Source of the DNA: an uncultured Halomonas sp.
GTDB taxonomy: Bacteria > Pseudomonadota > Gammaproteobacteria > Pseudomonadales > Halomonadaceae
Length of the DNA stretch: 64,000 nucleotides
NCBI RefSeq assembly: GCF_946887195.1
Contig: NZ_CAMPKE010000015.1
Coordinates: forward strand, 1-64,000
Reading direction: 5' to 3'
The notes under the pieces were generated by a model, which searched no databases, was not told where the DNA came from, and saw only the letters and a program-made list of their open reading frames with translations. The translations under genes and the position numbers were made by a program. Below, one piece after another: positions 37,163-46,663 of the stretch (the first letter of the stretch is position 1; each line of letters opens with the position of its first letter).

Positions 37163-38164
37163 ATGAGTCGACGCAGCCGAGTCACGATCACCGATATTGC
37201 CCGCCGAGTGGGGCTGACGACGATTACCGTATCGCGCGCCCTCAACAAGCCTGAGCTGGTCAAGCCGGCAACGCGCGAGAAAATCCTCACGGCGGCCAAT
37301 GAATTGGGCTATGTGCCGAACGCCTTTGCCCGCCACCTCAAGAGCAGCGAGAGCCGGTTGATCGGCCTGGTCACGGCCAGCGTCGACAACCCGTTCTACA
37401 GCGAAGTGATCAAGGCAATCTCCCGCGAAGCGAAGAAGAACAATTACACGATCATGCTGATCGATACCGATGGCTCCCCCGAGTTGGAAACCGTGGCCAT
37501 CGAGACGCTTCTGAGCTATCAGGTCGCCGGAATGATCCTGTCGCCGGTTTCCGATGACCGGGAATATCGACCCGCTTATCTCAAGCGTCTATTGGAAAAG
37601 CAGCTACCGGTAGTGATGCTCGACAGAGCGTTGGATGTCGAGGCCTTCAGCCGGGTGGTGCTGGATAACCGCGCCTGCGGCAGGATGATCGGACGCTATC
37701 TTGCCAAAACGCCCGTGCGGCGCGTTCTTGCCCTGAGTGGGCCGGAGAACTCGACCATTTCGCGCCAGCGCCTGGAGGGCTTCGCCGAAGCTTACGCCAA
37801 TGCAGCGGTGCCGCTGCAGCTCGATGTAATACCCGGCGATTACACGCTGGAGCCGGCCTACCGGGGCATTACCGACTATCTTGAACGGCATCCGCCGCCC
37901 GAGGCCGTATTCGGCCTCAACCAGTTGATTACCCTGGGCGCCATGAAAGGATTGCAGGACGCCGGCGTGTCCCGCGAGCGGGTCAAGATCGTCGGCATCG
38001 ACCGGCTGCCGTACTCCGAGATATTTGGCGTCACGGTGCCTTGCGTGGCCCATGACACCTACCGTGCCGGTCACGATGCGATACAACTGCTGTTCGATAA
38101 GATTGCCAATCCCGCCAGCGCCTCGCGCGAGATTATCGTGCAGGGCAGACTGATAGGCTTCTAG
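37163..38164 (+). CDS. LacI-family transcriptional regulator
   Basis: A 333-aa repressor. The helix-turn-helix is at about 8-30 (VTITDIARRVGLTTITVSRALN), with hinge helix near FARHLKSS and a periplasmic-binding-like sugar domain. The ATG at 37163 is preferred; an in-frame GTG 21 nt upstream is possible. The gene is 24 nt after prkB, without an obvious promoter of its own. Its stop lies 20 nt from that of the convergent polyol operon, so it probably controls that operon through the palindromes at 46120-46194; it might also act on the porin operators. Confidence 0.9.
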   Translation: MSRRSRVTITDIARRVGLTTITVSRALNKPELVKPATREKILTAANELGYVPNAFARHLKSSESRLIGLVTASVDNPFYSEVIKAISREAKKNNYTIMLIDTDGSPELETVAIETLLSYQVAGMILSPVSDDREYRPAYLKRLLEKQLPVVMLDRALDVEAFSRVVLDNRACGRMIGRYLAKTPVRRVLALSGPENSTISRQRLEGFAEAYANAAVPLQLDVIPGDYTLEPAYRGITDYLERHPPPEAVFGLNQLITLGAMKGLQDAGVSRERVKIVGIDRLPYSEIFGVTVPCVAHDTYRAGHDAIQLLFDKIANPASASREIIVQGRLIGF

Positions 38165-38184
38165 CGCATGGGATACGGTCTCGT

Positions 38185-39144
38185 TCAGAGCGCCTGCAGG
38201 CGCGTAGCGATCAACGCTTCGAGGCTTGCTTGATCCTCGGCGAAACGGCGAATCCCCTCCGCCAGCTTATCGTTGGCCATGGCATCGAGATTATGTGCCC
38301 AGCGAAAATCGGCTTCGGTAAGGGCCGCCGGACGTGGCGTTCGCGGCTTGCCGAAATCGATGCGCCGTTCGACATCGCCTGTGCTGGCCGCGAGTTCCTC
38401 GAGCAGAGTCGGTGAAATCGTCAGGCGATGGCAGCCGGCCAGCGCCAATACCTGGCCAGTGGTGCGAAAGCTTGCGCCCATGACGATCGTCGCGTGACCA
38501 CCAGCGCTAGCCATGCGGCAAACCCCTTTCACGAAGCGTACCCCGGGATCGTCCTGGGCGCTGAAATCCCGACCACTGGCTTTGCTATGCCAGTCGGTCA
38601 CTCGGCCGACGAACGGCGAGATGAGTGTGACCCCCGCATCGAAGCAGGCTTGCGCCTGAGCCTCGCTGAACAGCAGCGTCAGGTTGCAGGCAATGCCTTC
38701 GCGTTCGAGCCGTTCGGCAGCGCGGATGCCCTCCCAGGTCGATGCCAGCTTGATCAGCACTCTGTCCTTGGGGATGCCGCGGCGCTCATATAGCGCTATC
38801 AATTCATGGGCCTTGATAATACTCGCTCGGGTATCGAATGAGAGTCTGGCGCTCACTTCCGTTGAAACGCGTCCCGGTATCAGCGCTGCGATCTCGCTGC
38901 CGATCGCCACGGCAAGTTGGTCGACGGCCAGGCTGGTCTGCTGCGTTACGTCTTGCGTCTGGGCCTTGACCGCTCGCAGTGACTCATCGATCAAGCTCTG
39001 GTAACCGTCGAGTTGGAAAGCCTTGAGCAGGAGCGACGGGTTGGTAGTGGCGTCGGTAGGTCGATAGCGCTGAATGGCGCGAATGTCGCCGGTATCGGCA
39101 ACCACCAGCGAGTGGCGCTTCAGCGCAGCGAGTCGTGTGGTCAT
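38185..39144 (-). CDS. tal: transaldolase
   Basis: Transfers dihydroxyacetone between sedoheptulose-7-P and glyceraldehyde-3-P, giving erythrose-4-P and fructose-6-P. It has 319 aa, class TalA/TalB: D17-like aspartate in VVADTGD, DATTNPSLLLKA, and the Schiff-base lysine K132 in VLIKLASTWEG, the same number as E. coli TalB. It is the last gene of the polyol operon, 12 nt after the SDR, which links the pathway to the pentose phosphate cycle. A second housekeeping copy probably exists elsewhere. Confidence 0.93.
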   Translation of the reverse strand: MTTRLAALKRHSLVVADTGDIRAIQRYRPTDATTNPSLLLKAFQLDGYQSLIDESLRAVKAQTQDVTQQTSLAVDQLAVAIGSEIAALIPGRVSTEVSARLSFDTRASIIKAHELIALYERRGIPKDRVLIKLASTWEGIRAAERLEREGIACNLTLLFSEAQAQACFDAGVTLISPFVGRVTDWHSKASGRDFSAQDDPGVRFVKGVCRMASAGGHATIVMGASFRTTGQVLALAGCHRLTISPTLLEELAASTGDVERRIDFGKPRTPRPAALTEADFRWAHNLDAMANDKLAEGIRRFAEDQASLEALIATRLQAL

Positions 39145-39156
39145 GGGCTTATTTCC

Positions 39157-39888
39157 TTAGTGGCAGGTATAACCACCATCGATGGGTAAGCTGATGCCGC
39201 TGATCATGGCGGCGGCGTCGCTGAGCAAAAAGGCGATGGGTAGTGCCACTTCCTGTGGTGTGGCGAAACGCCCCAATGGTATGGCGGCGAGCATTGGATC
39301 GCGTTTGGCGGGCTCCGACCAGGCGCGTTCGGCCATCGGTGTCAGCGTCACCGTGGGGTTGACGCTATTGACGCGTATGCCATGCGCGCCCAATTCCAGG
39401 CACAGCACACGGGTCATGGCATCAATGGCGGCTTTCGAGGCGCAGTAACCCAGATGGCCGCGTAGCGCCACCAGCGAAGCCTGGCTCGAAACATTGACGA
39501 TGCTGCCCGGCGTGTCGTTGGCAATCATCAGCCGGGCGGCTTCGCGACTAAGGATAGCCGTGGCGCGGGCATTGGTGCTCAGCAGGGCGTCGATATCCGC
39601 GCCACGCACGTTGAGCGCATCGTCGAGCTTTGAAATACCGGCGCAATTTACCAGGCCGTCGAGCGTTTCGATCTGCTCGAACACCTGGCCGACAGCGGTG
39701 TCGCTGGTGATGTCGACGCCGAACACGCGAGCGCCAAGCTCCCGTTCGAGGCTTGCCAGCATCGCTTGATTGCGCCCGATCAGCGTCAACCTGACGCCAT
39801 GATCATGCAGCAAACGGGCGGTCTCCAACCCGATGCCACTGGTCGCTCCGCTGATCAGAACATGCTTGCCGGCAAGCTCAAGGTCCAT
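39157..39888 (-). CDS. short-chain dehydrogenase, L-xylulose reductase-like
   Basis: A 243-aa classical SDR: GATSGIG at 14-20, NCAG at 81-84, S135, Y148 and K152 catalytic. The stretch VNSVNPTVTLTPMAERAWSE and the following IPLGRFATPQEV are strikingly like animal dicarbonyl/L-xylulose reductase, which interconverts xylitol and L-xylulose. The substrate here is likely a polyol or ketose. The ATG at 39888 follows GGGGAGG; the start overlaps the end of the kinase gene by 11 nt. Confidence 0.85.
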   Translation of the reverse strand: MDLELAGKHVLISGATSGIGLETARLLHDHGVRLTLIGRNQAMLASLERELGARVFGVDITSDTAVGQVFEQIETLDGLVNCAGISKLDDALNVRGADIDALLSTNARATAILSREAARLMIANDTPGSIVNVSSQASLVALRGHLGYCASKAAIDAMTRVLCLELGAHGIRVNSVNPTVTLTPMAERAWSEPAKRDPMLAAIPLGRFATPQEVALPIAFLLSDAAAMISGISLPIDGGYTCH

Positions 39889-41473
39889 GCGACGCCTCCC
39901 CTTTATCTGCGTTTTCTTCACCCACGTCTCGGGTCGCCGAGAGTTCGTGGAGCACCGGTTTCAGGGCCGGATAAAGTTCGCAATAGAGCCGATAGAGCCG
40001 GTCGTAACGCTGCCGAGCGCCGGGGTCGGGGGTGGCCCGCACGATTTGTCGCCCGTGGCCCTCGTCAAGCCATTCGGCAGGCATGATCCCACTGCACAGG
40101 CCAGCCAGCAGTGCCGCACCGAGTGCCGCCTCGACGTCCTCCTCGAAAGTGACGACGCTGTACCCGGTGACATCGGCGACGATCTGCATCCACAGATCCG
40201 ATTGCGCGGCGCCACCGACCACGATCAGCTGTGGATCGAGCGCTGGGCCGTTACCGTCACTGGCCTGAACGCCGGCCTGCATGTTATGGCGCAGCGCATA
40301 ACTGACCCCTTCGAGCACTGCGCGATACAGATGATGACGCTGATGGTAAAGGCTCAAACCGACGAAGGCGCCGCTGGCCTTGGCGTCCCAGATCGGGCTT
40401 CGCTCGCCCATCAGGTAGGGCAAAAAAAGCAATCCCCGTGCGCCGGGTTCCAGTGTCCGGGCTTGCGCCTCGAGTCGCTCATGGACTTCCTGGCCGGCGG
40501 TTTCGGCCACCGCCTGCTCCGCCTGGCAGAACGTATCGAGAAACCAGCTGACCGAGGCGCCGGCGGTGAGCGCGCCGCCGAAGGTGTAGAGATCGCGCTG
40601 GCTGGCCAGCACATGCGGCATGCTGATCAACCCATGGCGTGCGTCGACTTGCTGACCGATATACCCCCAGCACATGCTGGTGCCGATCATCGCCACATGC
40701 TTGCCGGGGCGCGTCGCTCCCGCCGCGAGTGTCGCCATGGCGGCATCCACGCCACCGGCGACCACCGGGATGCCGGGCGGCAAGCCCAGCGATGCGGCGA
40801 CTTCCGGCAGCAGGCCGCCCACGCTATCCGCACTGTCGACCAGCCGCTGCGGGAGCTTGTCCAGGTCGAGCCCCAGTGCGCCGGCCATGATCGGAGACCA
40901 TTGGCGCGCTTCGAGATCATAAATGCCGCCGATATTGCCCGCCGAGCTGTGATCGATGGCGATCTCGCCGCACAGGTGATAATTCACATAGCTGTTGGGA
41001 GGCAGTAGGTAGCGGGTTTTCGCCCACACCTCGGGGCGATGAGCCTTCAGCCACAGCATCTTGGTATAGCCGTAGTAGCTATCGACGCCATTGCCGGTGA
41101 TGGCATGGAGTCGATCCAGGTCGAGCGTCGATTTTATCCAGTCGACTTCTTGCTGGGCGCGGCGATCCATCCAGATCAGACACGGGTGCAGCGGCTCGAT
41201 GCGATCGTCCACCGGGATGCCCGAGCCGCCGTACAGGCTGCTGACGCAGAGGCCGCGCACGCTTTCGGCGAAGCCCGGGCTCTGCGCCAGGCAACCGCGA
41301 ATGCAGTCGAAAACCGCTGCCAACCAGACATTCGGCCACTGCTCGGCCCACAGCGGTTGTGGTGTGTCGACCCGGTAGCGCTGGCTGTGCTGGGCGAGAA
41401 TCCGGCCCTCGGCGTCGACCAGCAGCGCCTTGGTGCTTTGTGTGCCGATGTCGATTCCGATCACGCTATCCAT
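39878..41473 (-). CDS. FGGY-family carbohydrate kinase
   Basis: A 531-aa sugar kinase of the FGGY family, which includes xylulo-, ribulo-, erythritol and glycerol kinases. Two actin-like domains are present: N-terminal VIGIDIGTQSTKALL (phosphate loop), CLIWMDRRA, and the catalytic aspartate in AGGVDAAMATLA. The substrate is not readable; the neighbours suggest a pentulose or tetritol/tetrulose. The ATG at 41473 has AAGGAGG upstream, and family members begin at the same place. Confidence 0.88.
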   Translation of the reverse strand: MDSVIGIDIGTQSTKALLVDAEGRILAQHSQRYRVDTPQPLWAEQWPNVWLAAVFDCIRGCLAQSPGFAESVRGLCVSSLYGGSGIPVDDRIEPLHPCLIWMDRRAQQEVDWIKSTLDLDRLHAITGNGVDSYYGYTKMLWLKAHRPEVWAKTRYLLPPNSYVNYHLCGEIAIDHSSAGNIGGIYDLEARQWSPIMAGALGLDLDKLPQRLVDSADSVGGLLPEVAASLGLPPGIPVVAGGVDAAMATLAAGATRPGKHVAMIGTSMCWGYIGQQVDARHGLISMPHVLASQRDLYTFGGALTAGASVSWFLDTFCQAEQAVAETAGQEVHERLEAQARTLEPGARGLLFLPYLMGERSPIWDAKASGAFVGLSLYHQRHHLYRAVLEGVSYALRHNMQAGVQASDGNGPALDPQLIVVGGAAQSDLWMQIVADVTGYSVVTFEEDVEAALGAALLAGLCSGIMPAEWLDEGHGRQIVRATPDPGARQRYDRLYRLYCELYPALKPVLHELSATRDVGEENADKGEASHGP

Positions 41474-41483
41474 GTGGCCTCCT

Positions 41484-42557
41484 TCACGGTTTGAGCAGTA
41501 CCTTGATGGACTGTGTCGAATCCGCCAGCTCGAAGCCGCGCTCATAATCGTCGAGCGCCAAACGGTGCGTCACGATGCCCTTCGAGGTGATCAACCCACG
41601 CGCGAACAGGTCGATGGTCGTCGGGTAGGTGTAGGGCGAGAGATGGGCGCCGCGAACGTCGAGCTCCTTGCGGTCGCCGATGATCGACCAATCGGCGCTG
41701 GTCTCCTTGCCGAACACGCTGAACTCGACGAAGCGGCCCAGCTTGCGAATGATCTCGAGCCCTTGGGTGACGCCCGCCGGCACCCCGGTCGACTCGATGT
41801 ACACGTCGCAGCCGTAGCCTTCGGTCAAGGCCTTGATTTCGTCGTTTATCGCATCGCGTGCCGGATTCAGCACCACATCGGCGCCGAACTGGCGGGCCAG
41901 TTCCAGGCGCTCGTCGACCCTGTCGATGACCACCAGCTTGCGTGGCGTCTTGAGTTTGGCCACCTGCACCATGCCGAGTCCGATCGAACCGGCCCCGGCG
42001 ATCACCACCACGTCGTCGAGCTGAATGTCGGCGCGATTGACGGCATGAATGCCGCATGACATCGGCTCGATGAAGGCGGCGTCGTCGTCGCTGACGGTCT
42101 CGGGAATGCGATGTACCCGGCAGTTCGGCATGACTCGCAGATACTCGGCCATGCCGCCCTCGGCGACGATGCGCTGGAAGCCGAAGATGTTGTGTACCTC
42201 GCACATCCAGTACTGGCCCGAGGTGCAGTAACGGCACTTGCCGCAAGGCACGATCTGCTCGGCGATGGCACGCTCGCCAAGGTTCAGGCCGAAGCGCTCA
42301 TGCGCGCCTTCGCCAAGCTCAACGACCTCACCGAAGAACTCATGTCCGGCGATCACCGGTGCTTTGACCCAAGGATCATCACCGCTCCAGAACATGTGCG
42401 CGCCGGAGCGACACTTGCAGTCGCTGGCACAGATGCCGCAGGCGACGATCTTGAGGATCATTTCGTTGGCGCGGGCTTTGGGGCGCTCGCGCTGCTCCAG
42501 GCGGTAGTCCATGGGTCCATGACAGACCACGGCATGCATAGAAGAAGACTGGCTCAC
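41484..42557 (-). CDS. zinc-dependent polyol (alcohol) dehydrogenase
   Basis: A 357-aa medium-chain dehydrogenase. Catalytic zinc ligands are C40, H72 and E73 (GHEFFGEVVELGEGA). Structural zinc cysteines are C105, C108, C111 and C119 (CGKCRYC...C). The NAD-binding Rossmann motif is GAGSIGLG. Its character recalls sorbitol/arabitol dehydrogenases and those annotated as erythritol/L-threitol dehydrogenase; I cannot separate these by eye. The GTG start has GGAG 6 nt upstream. It is positioned between the transporter genes and the kinase. Confidence 0.88.
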   Translation of the reverse strand: MSQSSSMHAVVCHGPMDYRLEQRERPKARANEMILKIVACGICASDCKCRSGAHMFWSGDDPWVKAPVIAGHEFFGEVVELGEGAHERFGLNLGERAIAEQIVPCGKCRYCTSGQYWMCEVHNIFGFQRIVAEGGMAEYLRVMPNCRVHRIPETVSDDDAAFIEPMSCGIHAVNRADIQLDDVVVIAGAGSIGLGMVQVAKLKTPRKLVVIDRVDERLELARQFGADVVLNPARDAINDEIKALTEGYGCDVYIESTGVPAGVTQGLEIIRKLGRFVEFSVFGKETSADWSIIGDRKELDVRGAHLSPYTYPTTIDLFARGLITSKGIVTHRLALDDYERGFELADSTQSIKVLLKP

Positions 42558-42595
42558 GTTGACTCCATGATGAAAATTATGGGAATAGGGAGTGA

Positions 42596-43573
42596 TCAGG
42601 GTGCGCGCTTGCGGCTGATATAGATGGCCAGCAGGATGATGCCGCCCTTGACCACGTTCTGGAGGTAGGGCGAGACGCCCATCAGGTTCAGGCCGTTGTT
42701 GAGCACGCCCAGCAACAGAGCGCCGACCAGCGTGCCGAGAATCATCCCGCGCCCGCCGGTAATCGCCGCGCCGCCCAGCACCACCGCGGCGATGGCGTCG
42801 AGTTCGAAGCCCACCCCGGCGGCGGGCTGACCGCTCATCAGTCGCGAGGTCAGTACCAGTCCGGCGATGGCGGCGGTCAGGCCGCTCAGGGTGTAGGTCA
42901 GCAACTTGTAGCGCGAGACGCGAATGCCCGAGAGCCGGGTGGCCTCCTCGTTACCGCCGATGGCGTAGAGATAGCGCCCGGTAGCGGTATGCGTGAGCAG
43001 GACGAACGCGATGGCATACACGCCGAGCATGATCAGCACCGGCACTTCGATACCGATGAGCGTGCCGCGCCCGAAGACCGCGAAGCTATCGGGCAGCCCC
43101 GAGATCGGATAACCGCCGGTGTAGATCAAAGCCAGGCCGCGCGCGATGCCCATGGTGGCGAGCGTGACGATGATCGGCGGCATCCCGGCGAACGCCACGA
43201 AGGTGCCATTGACCGCGCCGAAAGCGGCGCCTACGCCAAGGCCGATCAGGATAGCCAGTGATGGCGGCAGACCGGCGACCATCATGCCCGCCATGATCGT
43301 GCCCGAGAGCGCCATGACCGGCCCCACGGAAAGGTCGATCCCGCCAGTCAGGATGGCCAGGCTCATGCCGACGGCGATGATCGCGATGATCGATACCTGT
43401 CGGGCCACATTGGCCAGGTTATTGGTGGTCAGAAAGTTATCGTTGATCAGCGACATGGCGATAAACACCACGACGAAGCCGATCAGTGGATAGAACACCG
43501 GCGTCCGGCGCCAACGGGCCAGCCGCGAGCCACCGGCCCGGCGCTCTTTAGCGGGAGAGGCGAGCTGAGTCAT
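42596..43573 (-). CDS. ribose-type ABC transporter permease
   Basis: A 325-aa inner-membrane permease of the RbsC/XylH class with about nine or ten hydrophobic segments. Family motifs are [14 protein letters not shown] and [22 protein letters not shown], and [17 protein letters not shown] lies near the C-terminus. It would homodimerise and pair with the double ATPase. It overlaps the ATPase gene by 4 nt (ATGA). Confidence 0.93.
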   Translation of the reverse strand: MTQLASPAKERRAGGSRLARWRRTPVFYPLIGFVVVFIAMSLINDNFLTTNNLANVARQVSIIAIIAVGMSLAILTGGIDLSVGPVMALSGTIMAGMMVAGLPPSLAILIGLGVGAAFGAVNGTFVAFAGMPPIIVTLATMGIARGLALIYTGGYPISGLPDSFAVFGRGTLIGIEVPVLIMLGVYAIAFVLLTHTATGRYLYAIGGNEEATRLSGIRVSRYKLLTYTLSGLTAAIAGLVLTSRLMSGQPAAGVGFELDAIAAVVLGGAAITGGRGMILGTLVGALLLGVLNNGLNLMGVSPYLQNVVKGGIILLAIYISRKRAP

Positions 43574-45072
43574 GAGCGCAGTCCTCCAGTGGCGTAATGC
43601 ATGATGGATTGAGAGTCGAGCCCAGCGCCGTCAAGCTCGGCGGCGATTCGGCCTTGATAGAACACCGCGACGCGATCGCACAGCCCTAGCACTTCCGGCA
43701 ATTCGGAAGAGATCATGATGATCGATACGCCCTCGGCAGTGAGACGTTTCATCAGGGTGTAGATCTCGGCCTTGGCGCCGACATCGATACCGCGTGTCGG
43801 CTCGTCGAAGATCAGCACTTTGCAGCGATGCCCCAGCCAGCGGGCGATCACCACCTTTTGCTGGTTGCCACCGCTCAGGTTGCCCACTGCGGTGTCGGCC
43901 CCGGGAGCCTTGACCCGCACGGAATCCATCAGCGCGGTGGCGGCCTGGCTTTCGCGTTTTCGATCGATCAACGCCAGGCCGCCCTGAAACTGCGCCAGGT
44001 TGTTTAGCGAGATGTTGTCGCGACACGAGAAGGGCAGGATCAAGCCCTGTTTCTTGCGGCTTTCCGGTAACAGGCCGATGCCCAGCTTGAGTGCGCTGGC
44101 CGGATGGCGCAGCTTGATGGGCTTGCCCTCCATGCGAACGCTGGCATGCGAGGGCTTCGTCGCCCCGATCAATCCCATCGCCAGCTCGGTGCGTCCCGAG
44201 CCGACCAGCCCGGCGAAGCCGAGAATTTCGCCACGATGAAGCTTGAGTGAGTTGCTCGGCCCACCGGCCTCAAGACGCAACGCCTCGACATCGAGAACCA
44301 CATCGTCGTAGTCGGCGTGGCAATCGCGTTCGGGGAAGATATTCTCGACACGCCGACCGACCATTTTCTCGATCAGCGCGTCGGCAGTCATCGCCGCGAC
44401 ATCGTAGTCGCCGACTTTTTGCCCATCGCGCATCACGCTGACGCGGTCGCAAATCGTGAATATCTCTTCCATGTGATGCGAAATGAACACCATGCCCACA
44501 CCTTGCTGGCGCAACTCGCGCATGATGGCGAACAGATGCTCGGCCTCGCTCGGGGTCAACGTGGCGGTGGGCTCGTCGAGTACCAACAGGCGCGCATTTA
44601 GGGATAGCGCCTTGGCGATCTCGATGAATTGCTGGTCGGCGACGCTCAACTCGTCAATGGGGCAGTCCAGCGGTATCGATACCTTGAGCCGCGCGAAAAG
44701 ATCGATGGCCTCGCGGCGCATCGCACGACGGTCGAGCAGGCCCCAGCGGTTATGCCGTTCGCGACCGAGAAAGATATTGGCGACGGCATCGAGATGCGGT
44801 ACCAGGCTGAACTCCTGGAAGATGATCCCGACCCCGGCGTCGATGGCGTCCTCATAACGGTGGAAGTGACGCACTTGCCCGTCGATGAGGATTTCGCCCT
44901 CGTCCTGTCGATAAATGCCGCATAGGATCTTCATCAATGTCGACTTGCCGGCGCCGTTTTCACCCAGCAAGGCATGCACTTCGCCACCACTGACATCGAG
45001 CGAAACGTCATCCAGCGCACGCACGCCCGGAAATGTCTTCGAGATATGGCGAAGCGAGAGTAGTGAGGTCAT
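43570..45072 (-). CDS. ribose-type ABC transporter ATP-binding protein (tandem domains)
   Basis: A 500-aa RbsA/MglA-class protein with two ABC domains. The first has Walker [13 protein letters not shown] and the signature-like [15 protein letters not shown]. The second has the degenerate [14 protein letters not shown] and [15 protein letters not shown], as usual in this class. The ATG at 45072 (GAGGG upstream) matches the family start. It powers import of the operon's sugar alcohol. Confidence 0.94.
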   Translation of the reverse strand: MTSLLSLRHISKTFPGVRALDDVSLDVSGGEVHALLGENGAGKSTLMKILCGIYRQDEGEILIDGQVRHFHRYEDAIDAGVGIIFQEFSLVPHLDAVANIFLGRERHNRWGLLDRRAMRREAIDLFARLKVSIPLDCPIDELSVADQQFIEIAKALSLNARLLVLDEPTATLTPSEAEHLFAIMRELRQQGVGMVFISHHMEEIFTICDRVSVMRDGQKVGDYDVAAMTADALIEKMVGRRVENIFPERDCHADYDDVVLDVEALRLEAGGPSNSLKLHRGEILGFAGLVGSGRTELAMGLIGATKPSHASVRMEGKPIKLRHPASALKLGIGLLPESRKKQGLILPFSCRDNISLNNLAQFQGGLALIDRKRESQAATALMDSVRVKAPGADTAVGNLSGGNQQKVVIARWLGHRCKVLIFDEPTRGIDVGAKAEIYTLMKRLTAEGVSIIMISSELPEVLGLCDRVAVFYQGRIAAELDGAGLDSQSIMHYATGGLRS

Positions 45073-45132
45073 AGGTCTACCCTCGGTGTGCCTCTTGCGG
45101 AGGCACACCTCGGTCATGAACGGATGGTAGGA

Positions 45133-46077
45133 CTACCAGCTGAAGTCGGCAGCGTTCTCGCGGGTGATCAGCTCGACATCGATGGGAATCGTTGCCGGGG
45201 CGGAGGTCGCTCCCCAGTGCTTGGCCAAGGCCAGCCCCAGGCCGAGGCGCACCATGTCACGCGGGTATTGGGCCGAAGTGGCGATGAAGGCGGAGTCGGG
45301 CTCGAGGATCGCCTCGACGGCTTCCGGATGTCCGTCGACACTCACCAGCTTGATGTCGCGACCGCTGGCTTCGATGGCGGTCAGCGCGCCGAGCGAACCG
45401 GTGTCGTTGACACTGAACAGGCCATCAAGCTCGGGGTTGGCCTGGATCATGTTCTCGGTGACGGTCATGGCGTGCGCGCGTTCCTGCCGACCGTTCTGCT
45501 TGTCGACGATAGTGATGTCGGGGTACTCGCCAAGTGCCGTGGTGCAGCCCTCGACACGTTGCAGGATGGGTACGACCGGGATGCCATCGAGGATGGCGAC
45601 CTGACCCTCGCCACCCAATTGCTCGGCCAGATAGTGACACGCCTTGTAGCCGGCCTCGGTGTTTTTCGAGCCGACGAAACCATCGATTGGGCCTTCCGCC
45701 TGGGCATCGATGGCGACGGTGGTTACGCCGGCTTCCTTGGCAGCCAGCACGGCGGGCTCGACCCCGACCGAATCGGCGGGGTTGAGAAGCAAAATATCGA
45801 TGCCTTGCACGATCATGTCTTCGACATCGCTGATCTGCTTGGCCACGTTGTGGCGGGCGTCGGTAATGATCAGTTCGGCGCCGATACTGGCGGTTGCTTC
45901 CTCAAGCGCCTCTTTCATGACGACGAAATAGGCATTGTTGAGTTCCTGAAACGACATACCGACCTTGAGGGTATCGTTTTCTGCGGCACTGGCGATGCCG
46001 GGGACAATCAGGCCGAGCGAGCAGCTTACGATCAAGGCCTTCCGAGTTAGACGGCGCGGCAGGGCGGGAAATGACAT
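45133..46077 (-). CDS. ribose-type ABC transporter substrate-binding protein
   Basis: A 314-aa periplasmic binding protein (peripla_BP_4 class). The signal peptide is KALIVSCSLGLIVPGIASA, followed by LKVGMSFQELNNAYFVVMKE, typical of ribose/xylose/polyol binders. The pocket segments NPADSVGVEPAVLAAKEAG, AIDAQAEG and SVNDTGSLGALTAIEASG are visible. The ATG at 46077 has GGAG 7 nt upstream; one four codons earlier has none. It is the first gene of the seven-gene operon. Confidence 0.93.
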   Translation of the reverse strand: MSFPALPRRLTRKALIVSCSLGLIVPGIASAAENDTLKVGMSFQELNNAYFVVMKEALEEATASIGAELIITDARHNVAKQISDVEDMIVQGIDILLLNPADSVGVEPAVLAAKEAGVTTVAIDAQAEGPIDGFVGSKNTEAGYKACHYLAEQLGGEGQVAILDGIPVVPILQRVEGCTTALGEYPDITIVDKQNGRQERAHAMTVTENMIQANPELDGLFSVNDTGSLGALTAIEASGRDIKLVSVDGHPEAVEAILEPDSAFIATSAQYPRDMVRLGLGLALAKHWGATSAPATIPIDVELITRENAADFSW

Positions 46078-46119
46078 AATCGACTCCATGCTTGTTGTTT
46101 TAGCATCTTTTCATGAATC

Positions 46120-46131
46120 AGCGGCAACGCT
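46120..46131. promoter_or_regulatory. operator-like site in polyol operon leader (copy 1)
   Basis: AGCGGCAACGCT, 11 of 12 bases identical to the site at 46183-46194, lies downstream of the -10 on the transcribed side. The two copies flank a 20-bp palindrome and are 63 bp apart. Confidence 0.4.
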
Positions 46132-46139
46132 TCAATTAG

Positions 46140-46159
46140 AAATGTTAACGTTGTCATTT
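46140..46159. promoter_or_regulatory. LacI-type palindromic operator of the polyol operon
   Basis: A 20-bp palindrome AAATG-TT-AACGTT-GT-CATTT with only the two spacer dinucleotides asymmetric. It has the central CG typical of LacI-family sites. It lies immediately downstream of the inferred -10 element, where a bound repressor would block transcription. It is the best candidate site for the LacI protein encoded at 37163. Confidence 0.55.
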
Positions 46160-46160
46160 A

Positions 46161-46190
46161 ACCATAGACGCCCTGAAGGAAGAGCGTCAA
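46161..46190 (-). promoter_or_regulatory. putative promoter of the polyol operon
   Basis: On the minus strand TTGACG (46190-46185), 18 nt, TATGGT (46166-46161). The -35 is inside the palindromic AGCGTCAACGCT (46183-46194) and the -10 abuts the 20-bp palindrome, so initiation is likely under tight control. Confidence 0.45.
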
Positions 46191-46194
46191 CGCT
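46183..46194. promoter_or_regulatory. operator-like site over the -35 of the polyol operon (copy 2)
   Basis: AGCGT-CA-ACGCT, a perfect 5-bp-arm inverted repeat containing the -35 hexamer; nearly identical to 46120-46131. Confidence 0.4.
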
Positions 46195-46321
46195 GATTAG
46201 ACGAAAGTATAGCGAGGGCCCTTGGTGCCCGGACAATGCGGGTGGCGCTAGGCAGGATCACCCTTAACGGCTAACCTCGTAGCAAAACGGTTGATAACAA
46301 CATTTTACGAGAGGAGGACGC

Positions 46322-46663
46322 ATGGACTGTTTGTTCTGCAAGATGGTCAACCGCGACATCGAGCCCGATGTGGTCTACGAGGACGAGCATGTGTTGGCCT
46401 TCAATGACATCAACCCGCAGGCACCCACCCATGTGCTGATCATTCCCAAACCGCACATCGCCACGCTCAACGATATTCAGGAGGGCGATCTGGCGCTGGT
46501 CGGCCGCTTGCAGTTCACTGCGGCGAAGCTGGCGCGCGAGGCGGGGTTTGCCGATGATGGCTATCGCGTGGTGATGAATTGCAATGAAGACGGTGGCCAG
46601 TCGGTCTATCATATTCATATGCATCTGATGGGCGGCCGCCGCTTTACATGGCCGGCTGGCTAG
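46322..46663 (+). CDS. HIT-family nucleotide-binding protein (HinT-like)
   Basis: A 113-aa purine-nucleoside phosphoramidase-type protein. The histidine triad is in QSVYHIHMHLMGG, and the N-terminus CLFCKMVNRDIEPDVVYEDE is typical, with a CxxC. GAGGAGG lies just before the ATG. It is divergent from the polyol operon, sharing about 240 nt of control DNA, and precedes coq7. Confidence 0.93.
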   Translation: MDCLFCKMVNRDIEPDVVYEDEHVLAFNDINPQAPTHVLIIPKPHIATLNDIQEGDLALVGRLQFTAAKLAREAGFADDGYRVVMNCNEDGGQSVYHIHMHLMGGRRFTWPAG

